DNA from: Flavobacterium praedii
GTDB lineage: Bacteria > Bacteroidota > Bacteroidia > Flavobacteriales > Flavobacteriaceae
Reading direction: 5' to 3'
Assembly (NCBI RefSeq): GCF_026810365.1
Contig: NZ_CP113948.1
Location: forward strand, 62,001 to 126,000
Length of the DNA: 64,000 bases
Part shown: piece after piece, positions 18,038 to 26,688 of the stretch
Layout: every line of letters begins with the position of its first letter
Numbering within the stretch: the stretch's first letter is position 1
Program-made: the position numbers and the translations under genes
Notes under the pieces: generated by a model
What the model was told of the DNA's origin: nothing
Databases searched by the model: none
The model's input: the letters and a program-made list of their open reading frames with translations, nothing else

Positions 18038-19057
18038 ATGTACAAGATTTTTATACGCCCTATTCTTTTTTGTTTTGATCCTGAAAAAGTGCATTATTTT
18101 ACTTTTTCGTTAATTAGAATAGTATCAAAAATTCCTGGAATTCCTTCCCTTTTTAGATTTTTATATCAAGTTAACGACAAAAGATTAGAGACCGAAGTAT
18201 TTGGTTTAAAGTTTAAAAATCCAGTGGGGTTAGCAGCTGGTTTTGATAAAGATGCTGTATTGTATAAAGAACTTTCTAATTTTGGTTTTGGTTTTATAGA
18301 AATTGGGACACTTACCCCAAAACCGCAACCAGGAAATGATAAAAAACGAATTTTCCGATTAGTGGAAGATTCGGCTATAATCAATAGAATGGGATTTAAT
18401 AATGGTGGTGTTCTTGCAGCTGTAGAACAATTGAAAAAAAATAATGGTGTATTAATAGGTGGAAATATTGGAAAAAATAAAGTGACCTTAAACGAAGATG
18501 CTACTTCTGATTACGAGATTTGTTTTGATGCTTTATTTGATTATGTCGACTATTTTGTAGTCAATGTAAGTTCGCCTAATACGCCAAATCTTCGCGCATT
18601 ACAAGAAAAAGAGCCGCTGACACAGTTATTGCAAACGCTGCAAAATAAAAACTTGTCTAGGCCAATACAAAAGCCAATATTACTAAAAATTGCTCCAGAT
18701 TTAACAGATGAACAATTGCTTGATATTATCGATATTGTACAAGAAACCAAGATTGCGGGAGTAATAGCTACAAATACTACAATTTCGCGCAATGGTTTGA
18801 ACTCTTTGAATCAAACTGAAACTGGAGGGTTGTCCGGTAAACCTTTAACATCTCGTTCAACAGAAGTGATTCGTTTTCTTTCCCAAAAAAGTAACAAGGC
18901 ATTTCCAATTATAGGAGTAGGAGGAATACATTCTGCAGAAGATGCTTTAGAAAAATTGGAGGCAGGTGCCAGTCTTGTTCAATTGTATACAGGTTTTATT
19001 TATGAAGGCCCAGCATTGGTAAAAAAAATAAATAAAGCAATTTTATCAAATAAATAA
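18038..19057 (+). CDS. pyrD: Dihydroorotate dehydrogenase (quinone), class 2
   Basis: This enzyme oxidises dihydroorotate to orotate in pyrimidine synthesis, passing electrons via FMN to membrane quinone. The N-terminal extension ([21 protein letters not shown]) is the class 2 membrane-contact domain. [34 protein letters not shown] and [13 protein letters not shown] are the family's FMN and substrate blocks. NVSSPNT carries the catalytic Ser of class 2. The ATG at 18038 is preferred over an upstream GTG that overlaps a promoter element. HMG-CoA lyase follows 58 bp later. Confidence 0.96.
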   Translation: MYKIFIRPILFCFDPEKVHYFTFSLIRIVSKIPGIPSLFRFLYQVNDKRLETEVFGLKFKNPVGLAAGFDKDAVLYKELSNFGFGFIEIGTLTPKPQPGNDKKRIFRLVEDSAIINRMGFNNGGVLAAVEQLKKNNGVLIGGNIGKNKVTLNEDATSDYEICFDALFDYVDYFVVNVSSPNTPNLRALQEKEPLTQLLQTLQNKNLSRPIQKPILLKIAPDLTDEQLLDIIDIVQETKIAGVIATNTTISRNGLNSLNQTETGGLSGKPLTSRSTEVIRFLSQKSNKAFPIIGVGGIHSAEDALEKLEAGASLVQLYTGFIYEGPALVKKINKAILSNK

Positions 19058-19115
19058 TAGAATAACGATTTTTCTTTCTTTGTAACTCAAAACCTTTTTT
19101 ATACATTTGAAAGTT

Positions 19116-19979
19116 ATGAAGACAATAAAAATTATCGAATGTCCACGTGATGCGATGCAAGGTATAAAAGCCTTCATTCCTACCGAAAGAAAGGTAACCT
19201 ATATCCAGTCGTTATTGCGTGTAGGTTTTGACACCATCGATTTTGGTAGTTTTGTTTCGGCAAAAGCCATACCGCAAATGCAAGATACTGCAGCGGTTTT
19301 GGAACAACTTGATTTGTCTAAAACTCGGAGCAAGTTATTAGCTATTATTGCAAATCTACAAGGCGCAACTTTAGCTTCTCAGCATAAAGCTATTCAATAT
19401 TTAGGTTTTCCTTTTTCGATTTCCGAAAATTTTCAAATGCGTAATACTCATAAAACGATTGCTGAATCCTTAGTAACTTTGGATGAAATTCTAAATCTTG
19501 CCGATAAAACGAATAAAGAAGTTGTAGCCTATCTTTCTATGGGTTTTGGGAATCCATATGGAGATCCTTGGAATGTTGAAATAGTAGCACAATGGACTGA
19601 AAAGTTGGCAGCAATGGGGGTGAAAATTTTATCACTTTCTGATACCGTAGGGAGTTCATCGCCGGAAGTAATTGAATATTTGTTCTCTAATTTAATTCCT
19701 CAATATTCACAAATAGAATTTGGAGCTCATCTTCATACAACACCAGACAAATGGTTGGAAAAAATTGATGCAGCTTATAAGGGAGGCTGTCGTCGATTTG
19801 ATGGAGCAATTCAAGGTTTTGGAGGATGTCCTATGGCTACGGATAATTTAACAGGTAATATGCCTACGGAGAAATTATTGTCCTATTTTACGGTTCATAA
19901 AGAAAATACCAATTGCAGTCCCATGAGCTTTGAAAGTGCTTATAATGAAGCGTCGAAAATATTTGGGGAGTTTCATTGA
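19116..19979 (+). CDS. Hydroxymethylglutaryl-CoA lyase
   Basis: This cytoplasmic TIM-barrel enzyme splits HMG-CoA to acetoacetate and acetyl-CoA in leucine and ketone-body breakdown. The N-terminal CPRDAMQGIKAFIPTERKV matches the DxxQ.../IPT.. block of HMGL-like enzymes. Metal and catalytic blocks EFGAHLHTTP and GFGGCPMATDN (with the conserved Cys) are present. At about 287 residues it has normal length. The frame opens at a TTG at 19107, but the ATG at 19116 is more likely. It may be co-transcribed with pyrD, although the two are functionally unrelated. Confidence 0.88.
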   Translation: MKTIKIIECPRDAMQGIKAFIPTERKVTYIQSLLRVGFDTIDFGSFVSAKAIPQMQDTAAVLEQLDLSKTRSKLLAIIANLQGATLASQHKAIQYLGFPFSISENFQMRNTHKTIAESLVTLDEILNLADKTNKEVVAYLSMGFGNPYGDPWNVEIVAQWTEKLAAMGVKILSLSDTVGSSSPEVIEYLFSNLIPQYSQIEFGAHLHTTPDKWLEKIDAAYKGGCRRFDGAIQGFGGCPMATDNLTGNMPTEKLLSYFTVHKENTNCSPMSFESAYNEASKIFGEFH

Positions 19980-20093
19980 AATTGGTAGAAATAAAAAGTA
20001 CTAAAAATTAAATAATTCCAGAATTTTATCGTTTCTTTAAATAGAGATATTAAATGGTAAAAAACAGGGATTTTATAAAACTAGTATAATGAT

Positions 20094-20648
20094 ATGAAAC
20101 ACAGACTCTACATTAGGATTATTTTAATAATCATGCTGGCTTTTAGTGCTTTTTCATGCAGCAGTGATTTAAATTTCGATCAAGCAAATGATTTAACGGT
20201 ACAACCAGTTTTTACTACAAATCTGGCCTATTTAGAAGCAAAAGCTTCCAATTTTGTTGTAAATGGTTCCGAACAACCTTTGTTTTCATATATTTCCAGT
20301 GTTGATTTTTTTAATTCTTCATTTGTTGAAAATGATTTGGTAAAAACAGATTTGTATTTTAGAATTAAAAACACAATATCCAGAGCTTATGCGCTGGATA
20401 TTACTTTTTTGGATAAAAATAATGCTCCTATTTATACTATACCAACAATGAATATAGCAGCATCTACTGGTGCCGAAGAGTTGTTTGAAACAACCGAAAC
20501 ATTTACTCCTGCTAATGTTTCTGTTTTGAAAAATACTACAAAAATGATTTTTTCTATAAAAATGCTTCCCGGTCCACCATTATCAGCTACAAGTTCGGGT
20601 AGAATTGAATTTAGTTCAAGTATAACTGCTTATTTTGATGTAAAATGA
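20094..20648 (+). CDS. Lipoprotein partner of a DUF5723 outer-membrane protein
   Basis: This is a 184-residue predicted lipoprotein of unknown function (lipobox FSCS near residue 20). The mature part is beta-rich without a recognised domain. Its stop overlaps the next gene's start by four bases (ATGA), so the two are translationally coupled and probably act together in the outer membrane. Confidence 0.75.
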   Translation: MKHRLYIRIILIIMLAFSAFSCSSDLNFDQANDLTVQPVFTTNLAYLEAKASNFVVNGSEQPLFSYISSVDFFNSSFVENDLVKTDLYFRIKNTISRAYALDITFLDKNNAPIYTIPTMNIAASTGAEELFETTETFTPANVSVLKNTTKMIFSIKMLPGPPLSATSSGRIEFSSSITAYFDVK

Positions 20649-22048
20649 GAAAAATAATAATCCTTTTATTTCTGTCGGTTTCTGTTTATTGTTCCTCTCA
20701 AAATAAAGAAATATTATATAATTTCACCCCTCAGCCTCAAAGTTTATTGACAAATCCTGGAGCGGATGTAAAATACAAATGGTTTTTTGGCGTGCCATTA
20801 TTATCTGGAATTTCAGCAAATGTTGGTTCGACAGGGATTGATGCTTATAGTCTATTCGCAAATGACGGGGTTGATTTTTCTGAAAAAGTGAGGAATTTGG
20901 TGGCCTCAACAAGTAGAAAGGATTATATCACTACCAATCAACAATTAGAACTTTTTATGGCTGGCTTTAAAGTAGGTGGAGAAGACAGCAAAAGTTATGT
21001 TTCTTTTGGAATGTACCAAGAATTAGATTCATTTATTTATGTCCCTACAGATTTGGCTATTTTGTCTTTATATGGGAACAATGATTACATAGGAAAGTCT
21101 TTTAATTTAGGAGATTTAAGCGTGAAAGCCGATTTGTCAACTGTTTTTCATATTGGTTATAATAAACAGATAAACGACAAACTTGTTCTTGGAATTCGAG
21201 GGAAAATTTATTCTAGTATTTTTAATGCTACATCAACTCATAATTCGGGTTATTTTGTTACTAAACAAGGTGCTAATTTGATTTATGATCAAACGATAAG
21301 ATCCAATTTAGAACTTAATACCTCTGGAGCAGCCAAATATTTAGATGAAAATTATGATGGCGATTTAGGAAGCGATATAGCAGATGATGTAACTAAGAAA
21401 GCTTTTTTGGGAGGGAATTTAGGATTAGGTGTGGATTTAGGACTTACGTATTATCCTGAAAAAAATATTCAAATAACTGCAAGTCTGGTAGATATTGGTT
21501 ATGTTAGCCATTCAAAAGAAGTAGTGGATTATACTTTTAAAGGGTATTATAATTTTAAAGGAGTACTTACTGAATTTAATTCTGATGGTACTATTGATAA
21601 TGCTTACCAAGATTTTAAAGATGCGATCCCTTTGGATACAGTATATCATAAATACACCACTCAACGTCCTTTGAAATTTTACTCTTCCTTTCAATATTCT
21701 TTTGAGGAAGAAAGGCAAACGGAGTGTAATTGTGCAACCGATGAAGATTCGTGGTATAGGAGTGCAATTGGAGCACAACTTTTTGCAATGACAACTCCTA
21801 GGGATCCAATGTTGGCTTTGACAGCTTACTATAGAAGAAGAATTTTGGAAGGATTGCAAATGAAAGCAACTTATACTATAGACTCATATTCTTACAGCAA
21901 TATTGGCTTGGGGCTAACGACAAAAATTGGAGTTTTTAATTTTTATGTTTTGGCTGATAATCTATTGGCTTATAAGGATCTATCGAAGTCAAATGCTCTT
22001 GCTTTTCAAATTGGGTTTAATGTTATTTCTGGAGGTAGTAGGAAATAG
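20645..22048 (+). CDS. DUF5723-family outer-membrane beta-barrel protein
   Basis: This is a 467-residue predicted outer-membrane protein. A signal peptide (SVYCSSQ) is followed by LYNFTPQPQSLLTNPGADVKY, a start typical of DUF5723 proteins. The rest alternates hydrophobic and polar residues as in transmembrane beta-strands, with aromatic girdles and loops rich in Asp and Gly. A CNCATDEDSWY loop holds two cysteines. Function is unknown; the family is specific to Bacteroidota. It is coupled to the lipoprotein upstream and ends before a long perfect dyad. Confidence 0.82.
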   Translation: MRKIIILLFLSVSVYCSSQNKEILYNFTPQPQSLLTNPGADVKYKWFFGVPLLSGISANVGSTGIDAYSLFANDGVDFSEKVRNLVASTSRKDYITTNQQLELFMAGFKVGGEDSKSYVSFGMYQELDSFIYVPTDLAILSLYGNNDYIGKSFNLGDLSVKADLSTVFHIGYNKQINDKLVLGIRGKIYSSIFNATSTHNSGYFVTKQGANLIYDQTIRSNLELNTSGAAKYLDENYDGDLGSDIADDVTKKAFLGGNLGLGVDLGLTYYPEKNIQITASLVDIGYVSHSKEVVDYTFKGYYNFKGVLTEFNSDGTIDNAYQDFKDAIPLDTVYHKYTTQRPLKFYSSFQYSFEEERQTECNCATDEDSWYRSAIGAQLFAMTTPRDPMLALTAYYRRRILEGLQMKATYTIDSYSYSNIGLGLTTKIGVFNFYVLADNLLAYKDLSKSNALAFQIGFNVISGGSRK

Positions 22049-22226
22049 TAATTAAGAATCGATTGTCGTATTAAACTCGAATACAGTTAGAACAATTTAT
22101 TCAATTGGTTTCCAGTTGTGTTTAAAATCTAAAGAATAGGAGCAATCAATAATGCAAATTGTATTAAAAACGGTTATGCAGGCAAATAATTTTTCTTTTT
22201 TTTATACTAGGAGGCTTAGTTAATTA

Positions 22227-22272
22227 TTGATAAACAGCGTTTTATTTAAGTAACTAAAACGCTGTTTATCAA
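22227..22272. terminator. Perfect 18-bp dyad between convergent genes
   Basis: TTGATAAACAGCGTTTTA (22227-22244) and its exact reverse complement (22255-22272) enclose a 10-base loop. It lies between the convergent DUF5723 and P-type ATPase genes and probably ends transcription in both directions, though the T-runs are poor. Confidence 0.75.
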
Positions 22273-22278
22273 AGTTAT

Positions 22279-24819
22279 TTATTCGATTCCTTTATTTCTT
22301 TTGTAAAGTTTATAAATTTCTATCCAAAATACACTTATAAATGCTACAGAAATACACAATCCCGTTTGTAGTAGTTTGATGTTATCAAACATGAAAAAAG
22401 CCCTGAAAACAGGAATGAATAGTATTGATAATGTGATTAATAGGGTTAGTCCGATAATCATTACAACCAAATTGTTTTTATATTTCATTGTGGTTAATAC
22501 AGAATAGTAAAAAGAACGATTGGCTAATGTTAGAAAAATATTAGAAGCAATCAATGTTAGAAAAATATAGGTTCTGGTGGCATTTTCAGTATACTCCCAT
22601 TTTACACAATATTGATACATAAATAATAGGCCAAGGGTGATGATTAGCCCTTGAATAATGCTGATTGTTATTTCTTTTAAATTAAAAAATGTTTTTGTAA
22701 AAGGGCGTGGTTTTTGTAACATTAAATTGTTTTCCATAGGTTCATTTTCATAAATAATGGAGCAAGTTGGTCCCATTATGATTTCAAGAAAAATAATATG
22801 TACCGGTGAAAAAATATTAGGATATATCCATCCCAAAACTAATGGGATAAAGACAATTAATATAATTGGAATATGAATAGAAATGATATAACGAATGGCT
22901 TTTTTTAGATTGATGTAAATTTTTCGACCCATGGCAATTGCGTCGGTCATTTTTCCGAAATCATCATCTATTAAGATTAAGTTTGCAGCTTGTTTGGCTA
23001 TTTCGGTTCCTTTTTTACCCATTGCAATACCGATATGGGCTGATTTTAAAGCGGGGCCATCATTAACACCATCACCGGTCATCGCTACAATTTGACTATT
23101 TTCTTTTAATGCTTTTATAATTTTTAGTTTGGCTTCGGGAAACATTCTGGTAAAAATGTTAGTTTCCATTACTTTTTCTCTCAAAGTGGCATCATCCATC
23201 GTCATGAGTTCATCACCGTTTAAGGTTTTTTCTGGGTTTTTAAATCCAATCTGGTTGGCAATAGTTGCTGTAGTTAAAGCATTATCACCAGTTACAATTT
23301 TTACCTGAATTCCAGCTTTGTAAAAAGTTTCGAAAACCTCTTTTATATTGGCTTTTGGAGGATCATAAAAAGCAACTAGACCTTTAAAATCAAATGAAAA
23401 TTCTTGCTGAGTTTTTGGATAATTGGATCCTGAATAATTGACAACACCTACCCCTAAAACACGATACCCTTTTTCGGCCATTGATTGCACTGCAGCTGAA
23501 ATTTGATTGATCTGTTTTTCGGATAAAGCGGAACAAGCGATTAAAGCTTCTGGAGCTCCTTTGGCGGCAATGATTTTTTCTCCTTTTTTGTTTTCAAAAA
23601 TATGGGTCATCATAGGAGGTGTTCCACTCAACGGATATTCATGTACCATTTGAAAATTTGGGCGTTCATCTATTATTTCCATATTGGTATATGCTTCGTG
23701 CAACGCTATTTCCATTGCATCAAAAGGAATAGGCTCACTGGACCACATAGATAGGCTTAATAATTCTTGTTCTTTTGAAGTTAATTGGGATTTTTTTCTG
23801 TTTACATTGGTGTTAAAATCGGCATTATAATTATCACTTAATAAATCTCCTTCTAATAAATACCATTGCGCAAGACTCATTTTGTTTTCGGTAATAGTCC
23901 CGGTTTTGTCTGTGCATATTACCGTAGCACTTCCCAAAGTTTCTACTGTTTTAGTTTGTTTGACAATAATCCCCATTTTCATTAATCGCCAAGCACCAAG
24001 CGCCATGAAGGTAGTAAATGCAACTGGAATTTCTTCGGGGATAATACTCATGGCTAAGGTTAGCGCTTTTAGAAGGCTGTCTAGAAGGAGTTTGGAATTG
24101 TAAAAATTAATGCCCCAAACAATTATAAATACGATTAATCCCAAAAGAGACATTTTGGTAACAAAATTTGAAATTTGTAATTGTAATGGTGTTTTTTCTT
24201 CAACGATATCTTCTAAACTTTTACCAATCTTACCTAACTGTGTTTGGCTTGCTATTGCGGTAACTTTGCAGATTGCTAATCCTGTATTGACAATTGTTCC
24301 TTGAAAAACTTGACAGTTTTCACTTTTTTCACTTTTGAAAACAGCTAAAGATTCTCCTGTAATTATTGATTCATTAACCGAAAAATCATTTGATTGGATT
24401 ATAACTCCATCAGCTGGAATAAAAGTTCCTTCTTCACACTGAATATAATCTCCCAAAACAATCTCTTCGGAAGGGATTTCTATGAGTTCATTTTCCCTTA
24501 TTACTTTGCTTTTTGGTTGTGTTAATTTGTGTAAAGCTTCGATGGCGTTTCTACTCTTAGATTCTTGGTAGAGGGAAATGGTAGAAACTAGTATGATTGC
24601 TACTGCCATAAATATTCCGTTGCTAAATTCGGAGGTGAAAAAATAAATGCTAGTAGCGGTTATTAGTAAAAGAAACATTGGTTCTTTGACCATATCTATA
24701 ATGGAAGAAAGTATGTTGTTTTTCTTTTGGTGTTCAATAGAATTAGAACCATTTTTAATTCTGGATTTTTCAACTTCAATTTTGTTTAATCCTGAAATTG
24801 AGTGATTTGCTATTGTCAT
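22279..24819 (-). CDS. Cation-translocating P-type ATPase (P2-like)
   Basis: This 846-residue inner-membrane pump uses ATP to move cations. The order of domains is classical. An N-terminal cation-ATPase segment and TM1-2 come first, then the actuator with TGES (IITGESLAV). TM3-4 follow with IIPEEIPVA, then the phosphorylation site CTDKTGT, the nucleotide domain, and the hinge TGDGVNDGPALKSAHIGIAMG. A C-terminal group of about six TM helices completes the pump. The length and absence of heavy-metal-binding CXXC point to a P2 (calcium/manganese-like) rather than P1B type. The ion is not certain. Confidence 0.9.
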   Translation of the reverse strand: MTIANHSISGLNKIEVEKSRIKNGSNSIEHQKKNNILSSIIDMVKEPMFLLLITATSIYFFTSEFSNGIFMAVAIILVSTISLYQESKSRNAIEALHKLTQPKSKVIRENELIEIPSEEIVLGDYIQCEEGTFIPADGVIIQSNDFSVNESIITGESLAVFKSEKSENCQVFQGTIVNTGLAICKVTAIASQTQLGKIGKSLEDIVEEKTPLQLQISNFVTKMSLLGLIVFIIVWGINFYNSKLLLDSLLKALTLAMSIIPEEIPVAFTTFMALGAWRLMKMGIIVKQTKTVETLGSATVICTDKTGTITENKMSLAQWYLLEGDLLSDNYNADFNTNVNRKKSQLTSKEQELLSLSMWSSEPIPFDAMEIALHEAYTNMEIIDERPNFQMVHEYPLSGTPPMMTHIFENKKGEKIIAAKGAPEALIACSALSEKQINQISAAVQSMAEKGYRVLGVGVVNYSGSNYPKTQQEFSFDFKGLVAFYDPPKANIKEVFETFYKAGIQVKIVTGDNALTTATIANQIGFKNPEKTLNGDELMTMDDATLREKVMETNIFTRMFPEAKLKIIKALKENSQIVAMTGDGVNDGPALKSAHIGIAMGKKGTEIAKQAANLILIDDDFGKMTDAIAMGRKIYINLKKAIRYIISIHIPIILIVFIPLVLGWIYPNIFSPVHIIFLEIIMGPTCSIIYENEPMENNLMLQKPRPFTKTFFNLKEITISIIQGLIITLGLLFMYQYCVKWEYTENATRTYIFLTLIASNIFLTLANRSFYYSVLTTMKYKNNLVVMIIGLTLLITLSILFIPVFRAFFMFDNIKLLQTGLCISVAFISVFWIEIYKLYKRNKGIE

Positions 24820-24924
24820 AAGTGTTAGGTGTAGTTATAAATAAAAATAGGTGTTGATGTTATTTTTAACTTGCAATTTAAAAATAAATTAGGGGAGTGA
24901 AGTGTTTTTTAGCTTAAGATTGTC

Positions 24925-24932
24925 TATATTTG
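24925..24932 (+). promoter_or_regulatory. guaB -7 element
   Basis: TATATTTG, a full match to TAnnTTTG, lies 26 bp before the guaB ATG. Its position rules out the upstream GTG at 24902 as start. No TTG at the usual distance was found. Confidence 0.55.
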
Positions 24933-24958
24933 CACGCAATTCAACTACAAATTGCAAC

Positions 24959-26431
24959 ATGAAAGCACATATCTCCAAGATTGTCGGTGAAGGTTTAACC
25001 TACGATGATGTATTATTAGTTCCCAATTACTCAAATGTTCTTCCGCGCGAAGTGAGTATTCAATCCAAATTTTCAAGAAATATCACATTAAATGTTCCTA
25101 TTGTATCTGCTGCTATGGATACCGTTACCGAAAGTTCGATGGCAATTGCCATGGCACAAGAAGGAGGGATAGGTGTTTTGCATAAAAACATGACCATCGA
25201 ACAACAAGCGGCCAAAGTTCGTAAAGTTAAACGTGCCGAGTCTGGTATGATTATCGATCCCGTGACTTTGCCAATGTCTTCAACTGTTACAGATGCTAAA
25301 GCTGTTATGAAAGAATACGGTATTGGTGGTATTCCAATTGTGGATGAGAATAAAATTCTAAAAGGAATTGTTACCAATAGAGATTTGCGTTTTGAAAAAA
25401 ATGGGTCAAGACCTATTGTTGAAGTTATGACAAGTCAAAATCTGGTAACCGTTGCCGAAGGAACTTCATTAGAACAAGCTGAGGTAGTTTTACAAGGACA
25501 TAAAATTGAAAAATTACCTGTTGTAAATGATAAAAACGAGTTGGTTGGTTTAATTACTTTTAGAGATATTACCAAATTAACTCAAAAGCCAAATGCGAAT
25601 AAAGATAAGTTTGGTCGTTTGCGAGTAGCGGCTGCCCTAGGTGTTACTGCTGATGCTGTTGAAAGAGCTACTGCTTTGGTCAATGCAGGAGTTGATGCGG
25701 TAATTATTGATACTGCTCACGGACATACAAAAGGAGTGGTAGATGTTTTAAAATCAGTAAAAGCGAAATTTCCTAATTTAGATGTAATTGTTGGAAATAT
25801 TGCAACTCCAGAAGCTGCTTTGTATTTAGTAGAAAATGGTGCAGATGGTGTAAAAGTTGGAATAGGACCTGGTTCTATTTGTACTACAAGAATTGTTGCA
25901 GGTGTTGGTTTTCCTCAGTTTTCTGCAGTTCTTGAAGTAGCCGCTGCTATAAAAGGTAGTGGAGTTCCTGTAATTGCAGATGGTGGTATTAGATATACTG
26001 GAGATATTCCTAAAGCGATTGCTGCTGGAGCTGATTGTGTAATGTTAGGTTCGTTGTTAGCCGGTACCATGGAATCTCCAGGAGAAACTATTATATTCGA
26101 AGGAAGAAAATTCAAATCATACAGAGGAATGGGTTCTGTTGAAGCGATGCAAGAGGGTTCAAAAGACCGTTATTTCCAAGATGTAGAAGATGATGTTAAA
26201 AAATTAGTTCCAGAAGGAATCGTAGGACGTGTACCATATAAAGGAGAGTTGAACGAAAGTATGCAACAATTTATTGGTGGTCTTCGTGCAGGAATGGGAT
26301 ATTGCGGTTCCAAAGATATTGCAACATTGCAGGATACGGGTCGTTTTGTTCGTATTACGGCAAGCGGAATCAACGAAAGTCATCCGCATAACGTGACTAT
26401 TACAAAAGAAGCTCCGAATTATTCGAGATAA
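24959..26431 (+). CDS. guaB: IMP dehydrogenase
   Basis: It oxidises IMP to XMP with NAD, the rate-limiting step of GMP synthesis. A TIM barrel begins with [15 protein letters not shown] and is interrupted by a tandem CBS (Bateman) pair at about residues 95-210. The catalytic loop [15 protein letters not shown] carries the active-site Cys. The later blocks [11 protein letters not shown] and the flap RGMGS with YFQ are intact. Length, 490 residues from the ATG at 24959, is standard. A longer frame begins at a GTG upstream of the promoter element and is rejected. Confidence 0.97.
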   Translation: MKAHISKIVGEGLTYDDVLLVPNYSNVLPREVSIQSKFSRNITLNVPIVSAAMDTVTESSMAIAMAQEGGIGVLHKNMTIEQQAAKVRKVKRAESGMIIDPVTLPMSSTVTDAKAVMKEYGIGGIPIVDENKILKGIVTNRDLRFEKNGSRPIVEVMTSQNLVTVAEGTSLEQAEVVLQGHKIEKLPVVNDKNELVGLITFRDITKLTQKPNANKDKFGRLRVAAALGVTADAVERATALVNAGVDAVIIDTAHGHTKGVVDVLKSVKAKFPNLDVIVGNIATPEAALYLVENGADGVKVGIGPGSICTTRIVAGVGFPQFSAVLEVAAAIKGSGVPVIADGGIRYTGDIPKAIAAGADCVMLGSLLAGTMESPGETIIFEGRKFKSYRGMGSVEAMQEGSKDRYFQDVEDDVKKLVPEGIVGRVPYKGELNESMQQFIGGLRAGMGYCGSKDIATLQDTGRFVRITASGINESHPHNVTITKEAPNYSR

Positions 26432-26446
26432 ATTGGGCGAAAGCCT

Positions 26447-26486
26447 AAAAAAAAAGGTGTAAGATTCAGTTCTTGCACCTTTTTTG
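26447..26486 (+). terminator. guaB terminator
   Basis: Stem AGGTGTAAGA/TCTTGCACCT (one G-T pair), flanked by A- and T-runs, 16 bp after guaB. Confidence 0.82.
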
Positions 26487-26512
26487 TTTTTAATTGGTAT
26501 AAAGAAGTCTAT

Positions 26513-26688
26513 GGGTTTAATCCAGATTCCGCAATAGGAAAAATTTCAAGAAGATGCGCAAAGGATTCGCAAAGTCGCACAAAGGGAAATCGAATTCTTT
26601 GAATGGAGCTTAAAAAACTTTGTGATTCTTCGCGAATTCTTCGTGTGACTCTGCGTAATAATATCTAATGCGGATTCTGGGTTTAATC
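26513..26688. repeat. Imperfect inverted-repeat element, MITE-like
   Basis: The ends match in inverted orientation, 19 of 24 positions (26514-26537 against 26688-26665, both with CCAGA.TCCGCA.TAG). The inner part holds CGCAAAG-type motifs on the left and their inverted counterparts on the right. The right end runs into the last codons of the antiporter gene. Confidence 0.55.
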
